A stretch of 64,000 bases of DNA from Sipunculus nudus (taxonomy: Eukaryota > Annelida > Sipuncula > Golfingiida > Sipunculidae), in NCBI GenBank assembly GCA_026874595.1, contig CM049320.1, positions 40,052,714 through 40,116,713 on the forward strand, read 5' to 3'. The position numbers and the translations under genes are program-made. Below, piece after piece: positions 45,690-57,869 of the stretch. The notes below the pieces were generated by a model. The model made no database searches. It was not told the DNA's origin and saw only the letters and a list, made by a program, of their open reading frames with translations. Numbering within the stretch: the first letter of the stretch is position 1; each line of letters opens with the position of its first letter.

Positions 45690-45905
45690 GGACTAGAATC
45701 AGATCAACGAGAGCAGGTTGTCATGGCTTTCAAACTTGGAGTTTGATGCACATTGCGATACCATGCTCTCGTTGGTCTTATTGCTATTATTTGCTCTGTG
45801 CGGGCCCTGGTGGTGAAAACCGGAGTTTCTTGCTATAGAAAGCAGCGGTTAAAATGAAGGAGATTAAGAACGGCTGCAGTGTATAACCGCTGCATGTGTG
45901 AGGAG
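45690..45905 (+). repeat. Dispersed repeat family F, copy 2
   Basis: AGATCAACGAGAG with CTCTCGTTGGTCT, GCCCTGGTGGTGAAAACC, and GCAGCGGTTA with TAACCGCTGC, in the same order as copy 1. Confidence 0.6.
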
Positions 45906-45909
45906 TGTA

Positions 45910-46361
45910 GGGTGCTCCTTGCCCGAACTGAATCAAATGCGGCCCCCAAAAAGCGGCTGGTTTTATCTACCTGTAAGTCTGTGGGTGTGACGATGGAACA
46001 AAAAAAAAAAAAAAAAAAAAAAACAACCGACTTTTTGTCATGATAGTCTTTAAAATATCATACATAACGACAATGGTAATGCAAGATAAAATCATAAATG
46101 AACAAAATGGCCGGAACACCTGATGATGTGCGTGGTATATCGATAGGTATGAGTCATAGGTATGTGCCGACCGGCGAGACTTAAACGTTATTTGTAGATT
46201 TTTTTTTTCAGACCGATAAAAAATAATCGGGACATGTCCTGAGAGGATTACTGAGGGGACCTGAAATTAGGTCACTGTGACCTATTTGTTCCGTGTTACG
46301 AGGCAAGGACCCAATTTTCTGTACCTCATCAGCTCAGCAATGTTACCATGAGACCAATAAA

Positions 46362-46415
<54 letters not shown>

Positions 46416-47160
46416 GTGTGTGTGGGGGGGGGGATGCGTGTGAAAGAAAATATATGTGAAAGATGTTTAGTTGAATACTTTGCTAGTAGTACAATAAAGT
46501 TAGCATTAATACACCATTCCCATGTATATCTGGAAATGTCTCTTGCACGATATACGGAATATTATTTTTATAAAATATAAATATTTAAAAATTTCATCTT
46601 CTTGCGAATAGTCTTAAGTGTTACGTCGGACGCTGGTCAGTCCCAAGGCGTCCGTCATGCAGAGGGAAATGGAATTGCCCTCTGTTTGACAGCCAGGCCG
46701 TTTGCTCGGTTGAACAGACCTTTCTTCAGAGAACCTCCTGGTTTGCTATATCCAGAATTGTGAACGGGCGTGGATACAGGAAATTTATATTGGGATTGTA
46801 AGCTTCAACCTGAGTTGCGATACAAGCCATACGGAGGAAAATTGTTGCCGTTGTCTTCCATCACTTACAAACATCAATTTAACAAACATCAAAGACATTT
46901 ACCAATATGCTGGGTTAAACGGAATTTTTTTTTCGCTCATTGTAGGTGTTGTTACAAAGTATACCAAAAAAGTCAACGATTGGTTTCGTCTATGTCAATT
47001 TATTTGTAGGTCATTAGGCGTTGCCAAAATGACGAAATATTTGCATCCTCATAGAGTCTTAAAGTGCGTTCCTTGTTGAAGGATGTAAAGGCACTCTTAA
47101 GTAGACAAATGAGCGTTAAAGAATGCAGGCGGTGACCTCGACCCCCCCCCCCCCCCCCCA
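45910..47160. other. No gene seen
   Basis: Contains an A run at 46001-46023, a (TA)n tract and short G and C runs. Confidence 0.45.
46363..46412. repeat. (TA)n tract
   Basis: About 24 TA units followed by TGTGTGTGTGG and a G run. Confidence 0.95.
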
Positions 47161-47164
47161 AGAA

Positions 47165-47410
47165 GTTTAAAGGTCACTAGCTGCAAAACGCCTTTTTGTA
47201 AAAGTCTTGTGCACCTGACTTGCCGCCAGATCTCATTATTGTATTGTCTGGATTATTTTGGCTTGTACCCCATAAGTTTTAAACACGTGGATATAAACAA
47301 AACAAACGGCCTACATGTGTGCTGTGGGACTGGCGTTTTCTGACCTGTTTTATATATGGTTCAAAAATTTATCTTAAGTTAAAATCATTAGGTATCGGAG
47401 TAGGACACTT
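47165..47410 (+). repeat. Dispersed repeat family C, copy 3
   Basis: Aligns with the second half of 3645-4000: CTAGCTGCAAAACG, GTCTGGATTATTTTGGC, CTGTGGGACTGG. Its end (TTATCTTAAGTTAAAATCATT) matches the end of copy 2. A C run of about 17 bases lies just upstream. Confidence 0.6.
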
Positions 47411-47859
47411 TAAGGTTGCATACTCTATTTAGGAAAAGCGCGCATGTATTAAGTGCATGTATACTACAAATGGTTTGATATTCGCGTGGTTAATTATTTG
47501 CGATTTTAACATTGCAGTTTTTCGCAAAATCCTATTTTCGCGTTCTCAGTATACATGCAGTTACCTGCACATTACTGTGTATGATTTTTTTTTTATTTTG
47601 GGCCAAACATTTAACAGTGTAACGAGGACCCTAGGAAACATAGAAAGAGTTGAAATTCTTATTTTTATGGACAGATAAAGTTAAATATCTCATTTTATTT
47701 CTGTTATCAATATTTGACTTGCGGATAACATAAAACGGATGTTGTTATGAAGCCAATAATTTATAATACCCGGTAAATTTCCTTTCGTGAATATAGTTCA
47801 TTCGAAACCCTCGTAAATTAGTGTGAGAGGTTGTATACAACATAGGTCAGAAAGTATAA
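47411..47859. other. No gene seen
   Basis: AT-rich, without recognised repeats. Confidence 0.4.
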
Positions 47860-50800
47860 CAAGTGACCCATGGGTCATGACGCTCAGCTGACTGGGAAGA
47901 GATTCGCAAAAGGAAATTTTATCATCAGAATGGTAGTATATACCCATTCAACTGAAGCATCAAACAGATTAACCAACAGGCCAAGATTTAGTCTGTATTT
48001 ATATATCTCAAAAATAGAGAAAAATGTGTAAACTTTTAAAACTAGAATACGGGTAACCGACAAGTGACTACATGTATCTGCCAAAATCGGATAGTGAGGC
48101 ATGGATTGAGTGGCAAGGGGAAATAGAGTGAGGTATGTTGCATATTAGCATGGATGTCTGCAGCCTAAATGTGTATGTAGGTTGTGCCACCTACCACAAA
48201 TCCAGAAAGCTGTCCAAGTTGTATACACCTGCAAAATTTTAGGCAGAAAAGTCAAACCACTACATGTATATGAGCGATTTTTGCCCATGGCAGACAAACA
48301 GACAAACACTGTGCAAAAATCTTTGCAGGTAACCCCTCCAGTTTTGTGTATGATAAAGACCTATGTGAGATCTAAACACATGCACAATTTTGGCCCAATC
48401 GGTCAAATGGTTCCTGAGATATGAGCTTGGATGTGTGCAGCGTTAACTAGAATGTAGGTGGCATCTGTCATAAAATCAAGAAAGCTGTCCACGATGTATA
48501 AACCTGCAAAATTTTAGGCAGTTATGTCGAACCACTACAGAGAAATGAGTGATTTTAGGCCACGGCAGACTAACAGACAGACGCTGTGCAAACATTGTTA
48601 CAGGTGGCGCCACCATTTTTTGTGTATGTTACAGAGCTATCAAAGGGCTACATTTGTATAAATTTTATTTCCTGATCGGTCAAACGGTTCCCGAGATATA
48701 AGCTTGGATGTCATCAGCGTGAACGTGAACGTAGGTGGCGCCACCTGTCATAAAATCAAGAAAGCTATCCTGGATGTATACGCATGACGAATTTCAGGTG
48801 AATTAGTCAATTCACTGCAGAGATATGAGTGATTTTAACCCAAGGCAGATGAACAGATGGACACTGTGCAAACATGGTTACAGGTGGCGCCACCATTTTT
48901 TGTGTATGTTATAAAGCAATCCAAGGGCTACATTTGTATCAATTTTATTTCCTGATCGGTCAAACGGTTCCCGAGATATGAGGGTTTATGAGTGGAAATA
49001 GACCCACAAATGGACACTGGACAGAGAGGAAAGGTCAGAGGTCAACGCAAATTGGTTAGGCACCAGTTCACATGTGACCCGATAATAGGTGCAAGTTTGG
49101 GGAAAATCGGTCCATAAGTCTCCGAGGAGCTCTCTGGAAACGAACACCGGCAGAGGAACCCGGTCAAAAACATAATATACGCAAAACTTCGTTTTGGCAG
49201 ATGCAAAAATACAGGTGGCTCCACCAGTCTGCAGAAACTAATAAAAACACTTAATGGTCAATATCCATGCAAAAAATCATGGTGATCTCTGCATTAGTTG
49301 TTCAGATACTTAAGTTTTTGTATCAAATTGTCCATTATTCTGAGGGATACTTCGGAGTCCTATAGCTTGAAGGATATGGGTAACAGAGACCTAATTTCAA
49401 GTTTCCATAGGCACCTTTTATGGGCCTCCTTGCATGACAAGAATGAAGATTCTAGGTCCAGTTGTTGCGATTTGTACCCTGTTGACAGATAACCACATCT
49501 TTAAAGGTCTCAAAAAAAAGAAAAAAATTCGTAAAAATTTGAAAAAAAACTAGAATACGGGTAGTCGACAAGCGGCTATGTGTATCCGCCAAAATCAGAG
49601 AAGGACGGGTGAAGTAAGGCATGGATTGAGTGGCAAGGGGATATAGAGTAACATGTGTTAAATATTAGAATGGATCTCTGCCACATAAACATGATTGTAG
49701 GTGGCGCCACCTGTTATTTGAATGAGAAACTATACAAGATATATACACAAGCATTCTTGTGTATGTTATAAAGCTATCCAAGGGCTACATTTGTGTAAAA
49801 AAATTGTCCTGATTGGTTGAATGAGTCCGGAGATATAAGCATGGATGTCTACAGCGTGAACCTGAATGTAGGTGGCGCCACCTGTCATAAAATCAAGAAA
49901 GCTATGCGGGATGTACAAGCATGCTGAATTTCAGGTAATTTGGTCAAACCACTGCAGAGATATGAGTGATTTCAACCAAAGGTAGACAAACAGATGGACA
50001 CTGTGCAAAAATGGCTGCAGGTGGCGCCACCTTTTGTTGTGTATGTTATAAAGCTATCCCAGGGCTACATTTGTGTAAAATTTTTTTCCGGATCGGTCAA
50101 ACGGTTCCCGAGATATATGGGTTTATGTGTGGAGCATTAACGTGAATGTAGGTGGCGCCACCTGTCATAAAATCGAGAAAGCTATCTAGGATGTATAAGC
50201 ATGCCGAATTTTAGGTGAATTAGTCAAACCAATGCAGAGATATGAGTGATTTTAACCCCAGGCAGATGAACAGATGGACACTGTGCAAACATGGTTGCAG
50301 GTGGCTCCACCTTTTGTTGTGTATGTTATAAAGCTATCCCAGGGCTACATTTGTGTAAAAAATTTTTCCGGATCGGTCAAACGGTTCCAGAGATATAAGG
50401 GTTTATGTGTGGAAACAGACGCACAAACGGACGCTGGGCAGAGACGAAAGGTCAGAGGTCAAGGTCACTTGGTTAGGCACCAGTTCACATGTGACCCGAT
50501 AATTTGTGTAAGTTTCGGAAAAATCTGTCCAGTAGTCTCAGAGGAGTTCTCCGGAAACGAACGCGGCGGCGGCGGCGGCGGAGGCGGAACCCGGTCAAAA
50601 ACATAGTATCCGCAAAACTTCGTTTTGGCGGATACAAATAGAGGTGGCACATCCAGTCTGCAGAAACTGATGGAACAGCTCATGATCAATATGTATGCCG
50701 AAAATCATGACCATCAGTGTTGTAGTTATTGAAATACTGCAGTTTTTGTATCAAATTTTCCATTATTCAAGGGGGGGGGGGGGTATTTTGGACCCATACA

Positions 50801-52376
50801 GCTTAAAGATATTGGGTAACAGAGACCTAATTTCAAGTTTCCATGGAGACTTTTCATGGGTCTCCCTGTGTGTCAAGAATGGAGATTCTTGGTCCAGTTT
50901 TTATGATTTGTGCCCTGTTAACAGATGTTCATATCTTTAAAGGTCTCAAAAATACCGGAAAATTTCCTAAAAAAAAAACGAACAAATACAGGTGGTGCCA
51001 CCAGTCTGCAGAAACTTATGAAACACTCCATGATCAATATCCATGCAAACAATTATGGTTATCTCTGCATTAGTTGTTCAGATACTTTAGCTTTTGTATC
51101 ATAGTCAAATATTCCATTATTCTGAGCTGTACTTTGGAGTGCCATAGCTCAAAGGATATGGGTAACAGAGACCAAATTTCAGGTTTCCATGGAGACTTAT
51201 CATGGGTCTCCCTGTGTGTCAAGAACGAAGATTCTAGGTCCAGTCGTTACGATTTGTACCCTGTTGACAGATAACTACATCCTTAAAGGTCTCAAAAATG
51301 GAGAAAACAATTCGTGAACATTGAAAAATACAGGTGGCGCCACCAGTCTGCACAAACTGATGAAACATCTCATGATCAATATGTATGTCGTTAATCATGA
51401 CCATCAGTGATGTAGTCAATGAGATATTGAAGTTTTTGTATGAAACTTTTGACTATTCTGGGGGGTAATTTTGGGCCCCATAGCTCGAAGGATATGGGTA
51501 ACAGAGACCTAATTTCTGGTTTCCATGGAGACTTTTCATAGGTCTCTCAGTGTGTCGAAAATGAAGATTCTAGGTGCAGTCGTTACGATTTGTGCCACGC
51601 TAACAGATGACAGCATCCTCAAAGGTCTCAAAAATAGAGGAAAAAATCGTAAAAAATCAAACAGTACAGGTGGCGCCACCAGTCTGCAGGAACTGATAGA
51701 ACATCTCATGATCAATATGTATGCCAAAAATGAAGACCATCAGTGATGTAGTTATTGAGATATTGAAGTTTTTGTATGAAATTTTTTACTATTCTGGGGG
51801 GTACTTTGGGGCCCCATAGCTCGAAGGATATGGGTAACAGAGACCTAATTTCTGGTTTCCAAGGAGATTTTTCATGGACCTCTCAGTGTGTCAAAAATTA
51901 AGATTCTAAGTCCAGTCTTTATGATTTGTGCCTTGTTAACAGATGTTCACATTTTTAAAGGTCTCAAAAATAGAGAAAAAAATTCGTAAAAAATCGAAAA
52001 ATACAGGTGGCGCCACCAGTCTGCAGGAAGTGATGTAACATCTCATGATCAATATGTATGCCAAAAATCATGACCATCAGTCAAGTAGTTAATGAGATAT
52101 TGAAGTTTTTGTATGAAATTTTTGACTTTTCTGGGGGGTACTTTGGGGCCACATAGCTCGAAGGATATGGGTAACAGAGACCTAATTTCTGGTTTCCAAG
52201 GAGATTTTTTATGGACCTCTCAGAATCCCAAGTTACAAGGTTCTAGGTCCAGCGGTTACGATTTGTGCCTGGTTAACGGACGGACAGACGGACAGACGGA
52301 CAGACGGACAGACGGACGACGGACAAAGAGTGATCGCTATAGCTCAGATGACTTTCAGTCAGCTGAGCTAAAAAAT
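47860..52376 (+). mobile_element. Helitron-like composite H2 array, 4.5 kb
   Basis: The 5' motif TGACCCATGGGTCATGACG then CTCAGCTGA is shared with H1. Subarray A (48180-50470) has modules of about 280 bp (period seen between 49869 and 50149). Subarray B (50650-52260) has modules of about 340 bp, with CCAGTCTGCAG at 51001, 51343, 51679 and 52016. Most modules start with GGTGGCGCCACC. It ends in (GGACAGAC)n at 52277-52320, GATCGCTATAG, hairpin CTCAGATGAC / GTCAGCTGAG and CTAAAAA. The open frames inside are short and repeat-derived. Two elements may be fused here, since 1-kb blocks of A and B alternate near 49200. Confidence 0.65.
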
Positions 52377-52666
52377 TAGTTGTTTTTGAAAACAGTTGAT
52401 GAAAAACTGCATTCTAATCCTGGTGTATAGATTTTAGTATTAATCATAAGTGACAGGCCTGATAATATATGTTTGGCATCATAGGAGGAGAATCATTGCA
52501 TGTCAGATCTAGGGCAAATTCTGGTTACGTTTGTCATTTCTTATCGGCCACATGATATCTACCGAAGGTTTGTCCGGCCAAAGATCCATGCGCTCCATGG
52601 CTATCTTAGGTTCTATATACAAGCTTATGATTATATACGAGCTTATATATATACAGACATACCATA

Positions 52667-52671
<5 letters not shown>

Positions 52672-52697
<26 letters not shown>
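52672..52697. repeat. (TA)n tract, short
   Basis: About 12 TA units, upstream of the pogo-like MITE at 52734. Confidence 0.9.
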
Positions 52698-52733
52698 ATT
52701 ATACAAATAATATATGCATTTACGTATATATGT

Positions 52734-52913
52734 AATTAGAACCTGTCTAAAAGACCACTTGTCTAATACAACCACCTGTTTATTAAACCACCCTTGAGTG
52801 AACCGAAAGCATTCATAATGATTATAACTGACCAGTTTATATAACTGACCAGTGGCGTATTAATACCACTTTTTGCCAGTCCCATGGGTGGTCTTTTAAC
52901 ACAGGTTTCACTG
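52734..52913. mobile_element. pogo-like MITE, 180 bp
   Basis: Left end AGAACCTGTCTAAAAGACCAC mirrors the right end GGTGGTCTTTTAACACAGGTTTCACTG. Same type of terminus and similar length to 4553-4729, but a diverged inside. The outermost bases of the left end have decayed. Confidence 0.65.
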
Positions 52914-53908
52914 TATGTGTGTGTCTTAGTGTGTACATATTTACTGTGTAAGTCGGTGCCAGTATTGTGTTTTTTTTTAGAATGGAGTGAGCAGACAAAT
53001 TTATTACATAATAAACTAGAGACAAGAGCTGCCGAGAGATTGAGTCATTTGAGTCAATGTTTGAGTCGATTTTCTGCATATATTGGGTTCTATGTTTGCA
53101 CTATTACATCTGTGATCAAATTAGTTAAACAGAGATTGCACGTAAAACATTGTGTACGACAAATCAAAGAATCTTTAACTTACCGTCAGTCAGAACTGAT
53201 GATATCACCGTAAACGTTAGCAAGCCGTGCAAAACGGGTTTCTTACTTAACCACATCTTGCGGTCTGCAGGTCGGGCTGATCGATGTCCTGTGTTTCGTA
53301 TTTCACTTAATTAACTCCTGATATAAGCGGATAAAATATAGAGCGGACCTTGATATCACGTGACCGAAATAATCACGTGACCAAAATTAATCACGGCAGC
53401 GGTTAACCTGGGGGACGCGGTATATGAACACTTTCTGCTGCGCCTAGTAGAGAATTCTATTTGCTCTATTCTACAGCTAACGCTCAGAACTGTATAGTAA
53501 GTTATCACTGGTGAGTGCTTATAGAGCCTCTTTTATCACGTCCCTACTCAAGCGGCACGGGGCTCAGCTGAAGATAGTGAGAGATGAAGGAAAGAGCGCC
53601 CAGGGTGTGAAGGGAGTGCTTGCTCCCGTTCCCCGGACAACGCTCCCACATCAAGAGGTCACTAAGTGCTAATAGGGGTCTCGCGTAAATTCATGGCGAA
53701 GATGACATTAATCTTTTGATGTAGTCTCTCCGCGACTGTGCCTTTATCAACCCAAGCATTAACTTCCCTTTGAACACCTTCTTATATTTAAGCTACAGAT
53801 GATATACGCAACAATTCAGGACCACCCTGATCTAGTCAACGTTGCCTCCCAGTGAGGCTTACAAGCGTTTCATATCAAATAGTAGTGTGCAAGCAAGGAC
53901 AGAGATTT

Positions 53909-54226
53909 TTAAAAAATGATTGAAATAAACAAACGTAGGTCTTTACATGGGTATGTAAACCATTTTTGATAAGTTAAAACAAGATAATGTGCATGTTTCC
54001 AACAAGCCCCACTTGAAGCCATTATTTTGCCTGAAATTTCTGTTTTAGTCACTAGAATGTGCCTAGATGGCACTATTTTAGGGACCAGGCAGTAAATCTT
54101 ATTCTTGGATTTCCATGATGGATAAGCCTGAAACTTACAACTAATCAGAAGGACTTTGAAAACTGGCTGCTCCTGCTTAATATGTTTCAATTTCTTATTT
54201 GACCAAGAGAACAAGTACGGTGTCAT
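53909..54226 (-). other. Unassigned 105-codon open frame
   Basis: Starts MTPYLFSWSNKKLKHIKQEQ and is uninterrupted to ISIIF. Composition is not low-complexity and no repeat in this window covers it. No motif is recognised, and it could be a relic of a mobile element or chance. Confidence 0.15.
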
Positions 54227-54699
54227 AGTTAGGGGTTAGGGCTTTGTTAGCTAGAAGATGTTTGGCAATGTGACAAAAGGAGGGACACTTATTAATATCG
54301 GGCAGGGCACGACCAGAAAAATTTAACTGTAAAACCGACTCAATCTGTCAACTTTTGTTCCGTTTGAGGGAGCCAGTGCGGGCCGGATTTTGCGGAGACC
54401 TATGACTCGCTCGAGCGCCGACTTCACTTTCAGTCATTCAGTCACCACTAGAGAGCTTTCAGTGCTCTCCGTCTCTGTATACAGAGAGACGGATACTGTG
54501 TCTGACTCTGATCCCACCTGACTTCGGTAAACGGATCCTGCACTTACCATTTGTTGAAGTGATGTTCTGAAATACTTAATACCAGTGGCGTCAACTTATC
54601 TTCCAGGGTGGATGACGCACACACACACTCACACACACACACACATATAGATATCGTCTGTATGACACATTTCAAATATATTAGCACCTGTATGACACA

Positions 54700-54702
<3 letters not shown>

Positions 54703-54760
<58 letters not shown>
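54703..54760. repeat. (TA)n tract
   Basis: About 28 TA units; a 20-base block (TGACACATTT..ATATA) is repeated on its left side and (CA)n lies at 54619-54645. Confidence 0.95.
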
Positions 54761-54762
<2 letters not shown>

Positions 54763-55164
54763 ATTACATTTCAAATATATTGCAATCAAGTTTAAGGTTT
54801 AAGAAAATAAGTTATTTTGTTTCCAGTATATAAGTTAATTCAAAACTAGGTTTAGATATAATATTTCATAGTAAACTCACAAATGTAACCAAAGTCTATA
54901 ATCCTATTTATTAATATTTTTCATTCGCAATATATAAATATTATTCTCTGAAGAGTGGGGGGGGGGGGGTAATTACATTGACCATCCCCCCTTGTAAAGA
55001 AGTGTGGGGGGGGGGATATATGTGTAAGAAGTGATATGCATGATTACATTGTAATATTGAAAATAACAACAAAGCGAAATGAAATTATATCAGAGAAAGC
55101 AAGTAGTTCTTTAATCTCAAATCTGACACCAAGGATTTGAATCAGAGGGCATGAGTCTTCCCTT

Positions 55165-56042
55165 AGTTAAACAAGGGATAGATCCGGGGGTTTAGGGGTC
55201 CCCCTCCGGCTTCAATGTGAGAAAAATAACTTTTTCTCCAGTGTTTTTTTTCACAAGCCCCCCCCCCCCCCTAATTAGGGCCCCGCTTTAAAAAAGCGGT
55301 ACCCTATAGTGATCACCGTGTCCGTCAATCTGTCCGTCCGTCAGTGACGCTTCCTTTCGAGCGGGATATCTCATGCAATAGCAACATGCTTGGGCTTTCT
55401 CAAATTCACAGGAATGATTGGTACCTATATGTGCTCTAGATCTATCGAATAACAGACCTGTCGGAATTCCAATATGGCCATCACAGCACAAACAGTGATT
55501 TTCTTTCGCGCGTTATCTCAACATAACATGCTTGAGCTTTCTCAAATTCACAGGCATGATTGGAACCTATAAGTGCTCTAGACCTATCGAATTACAAATC
55601 TGTCGGAATTCCTATTTAGCCGCCATAGCGCAATCGGTGATCATCTTATGTTTGAACTTTCTCAAAATCACAGGGTTGATTCGTATCTATAACGTACGGC
55701 ACCATCCCCGTCAAATTGCACAACTACCAAAAATCCAATATGGCGGCCAGACCACAATCGAAGATTTTGTATTGCAGACATAATTTCAGACATATCTTCT
55801 TTAATATGTTTTGAACAAGTAGCATTTTTTTCTTCAGGCATATTGATAAAAACCTGTTTCTGTTTGTCATATTTGGAAACTATAAACTTAACTTTTTAGC
55901 CATATGTAATCTAGTCCACCACTACCGGAAATGCGGGGCCCTCTTAAGACCATTGTCCGACCACATCTAGTTGAGTTTATTGGTTGTGAACTTGTATCAG
56001 AGCATGTGTCCCCCTACTCAAAAACCCGGATCCGCCCCCGCA
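55165..56042. mobile_element. MITE with GGATCCGGG ends, split by H4
   Basis: Left ATAGATCCGGGGGTTTAGGG and right CAAAAACCCGGATCCGCCCC are inverted. H4 (55272-55948) lies between them, so the original element was only about 200 bp. Similar ends occur at 38883. Confidence 0.5.
55272..55948 (-). mobile_element. Helitron-like element H4 with three core repeats
   Basis: Plus-strand left end TTAGGGCCCCGCTTTAAAAA and AGCGG form a hairpin, followed by TACCCTATAGTGATCACCGT and a GTCCGTC run. The inverted right end is GCGGGGCCCTCTTAA. The core has three units of about 135 bp (TTTCTCAAATTCACAGG..ATTGG..CTCTAGA..TATCGAAT..CTGTCGGAATTCC..ATAT). Read on the minus strand it ends hairpin-CCCTAA, like H1. 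Confidence 0.62.
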
Positions 56043-57869
56043 ATCTTGTTTTGCAATCATGATTCATTGTGCTGGTCAAGCTGGACGCTAGGGGGCACTG
56101 GTTGTTTGCCTGCAGTTTTTTCAGGCACGTAGTCATTGGAAAATACTGATAAGTAAGGCCAATGGAAAGCAATCTTTGAGATCCTAATCTGCAGGGTCTA
56201 CATTCTTAAATCTCTCGTTTCATCTTTGAAACCAGCGCCAACTTAATGTTGACAGGATTAGCTTGTTCTCGCGATATCAGACTGGGTAGAATATTGATTA
56301 AACAGTAGTTTCGTCAGTTTGTAAAAAAAAAAACACATGACATGTATCGTTATATACTTTTTCTGAATTTGGTTTAGAATACACATTTCCTCGAAGTATG
56401 TTAATAAGTACTCAACTCGTTATCGACAATATGATTATTAAGGGTCAGTTATAACAAATCAAAAGAGAATAAAAATTAAAATATATAACAGTTTCCCGCA
56501 GCTGTATCACGAAAAAGGTACCTTTTCTAGAATTCGTGCGCACCGCCCATTTCGGTAATCCGCTGTGTTTGTGAACAGTGATAAACCTTTACAGGTTTTG
56601 TAAAAGCTTCAATCTACATGCCGGGTCTCCGACAAGAATCTCGCTTGTATGGATAAGAACAAAAGTTTACTTTTATTACGTGAAATATAACATATACGAG
56701 TCATACGACCTCTCTTTTCTCGATATAACGGACTAGACTGGTATCCTGCGCTACTGTGACCCGATGTGGCGGGCCTAAATAACGCAGGAACCTGTCTAAT
56801 AACAGAACCGAGTACGCCAACAGCTGTCGCCAGTGTGGTGGAAAAGATTGATCGAAACCCGGGAACTGAAGCCAATAATAAACATGTATATAATTTAATC
56901 AGAACAATATGAGTGTGTGTGCAAAGCTATGCGCGATAAACAAAAAAAAAAATACCAACATTCCCAGCAATAACACCTGGGCCACACCAATATTTGAGGA
57001 AATAAGAATAATTGTCGTTCTAGTTTCTAAGAGGAGAGTTAATGGAAGTTATTAAGTTATGGAGGAGGAAGTGAGGTAATCTGTAAAGAAAACAAAGGAA
57101 TGGGAGAATGCGAGAAAGAGAAAGAGCAAGCAGTACTTTGTTTCAAATAACCGTATCCACGTTTGCTAACGTACAATTATGGGCAATTATTAATGATTAT
57201 TAATTTATTAAAGACTGTTGGACGACTGGTGTGCACTCATATAAGCAGGGATTTATACATATCTATAACCATATATGTACTATAATACACACTCACACTG
57301 ACACACACACAAACACACATATTGTGTGTGTGTGTGTTGGTGTAAGAGAAAAAAACTCCTTTATGAACTGACATCTGTCGTTCAAGAATGTAACTAAAAC
57401 TTTCTGCTAACCATTCCAATTGAAATCGTAAAAATAAAACGTATCATACGCATCAGAATCGATATTTCACCATCCTTACTCTACATATTTTCACGTCGAC
57501 ATGCTATAAAACTCTCATTCAGTCATGCGCTAGTAGTGATGGGCTACAAATTACTCAATAAAAATACAACTCTTAGGGCCGGCTACAGGATTTGAGGATG
57601 GGACGGGGATGGGGATAAGAGATTGGGTCCCCCCCCCCCTCACACTCACATTGTAGATATATTTTGCAAATTTACACTGAAATGTTGCATTCTCGGATTA
57701 TAGTATAAGATGCATCATGATACAAAATCCGGCCCTGTGTTTTTTATTAATATTTACCATATTTCTAGGCCGAAAAGGGGACCTTGTTCCCCCTCATCCA
57801 CCCAAATCAGCCCTTGACTCCTACCGTATATGCATGCAGACACAAACATGCACGCATTACAATTTCTAA
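56043..57869. other. No gene seen
   Basis: Holds an 88-codon minus-strand frame (56609-56875) without known motifs, a (CA)n/(TG)n hairpin near 57300-57340, and a possible short TIR element (TAGGGCCGG..ATTTG / CAAAATCCGGCCCTG) at 57575-57738. Confidence 0.4.

Larger units (their letters stand above)
52914..55164. other. No gene recognised; mixed composition
   Basis: GC-richer blocks at 53380-53680 and 54330-54530 have normal CG density, and the second holds a hairpin CCGTCTCT/AGAGACGG at 54469. They could be promoter regions, but no exon can be attached. Confidence 0.4.

Noticed and set aside
54519-54600. Minus-strand micro-exon before GTAAGTGCAG at 54543
   Set aside because: A good donor and a TTTCAG acceptor frame about 25 bases, but no neighbouring exon or family match supports it.
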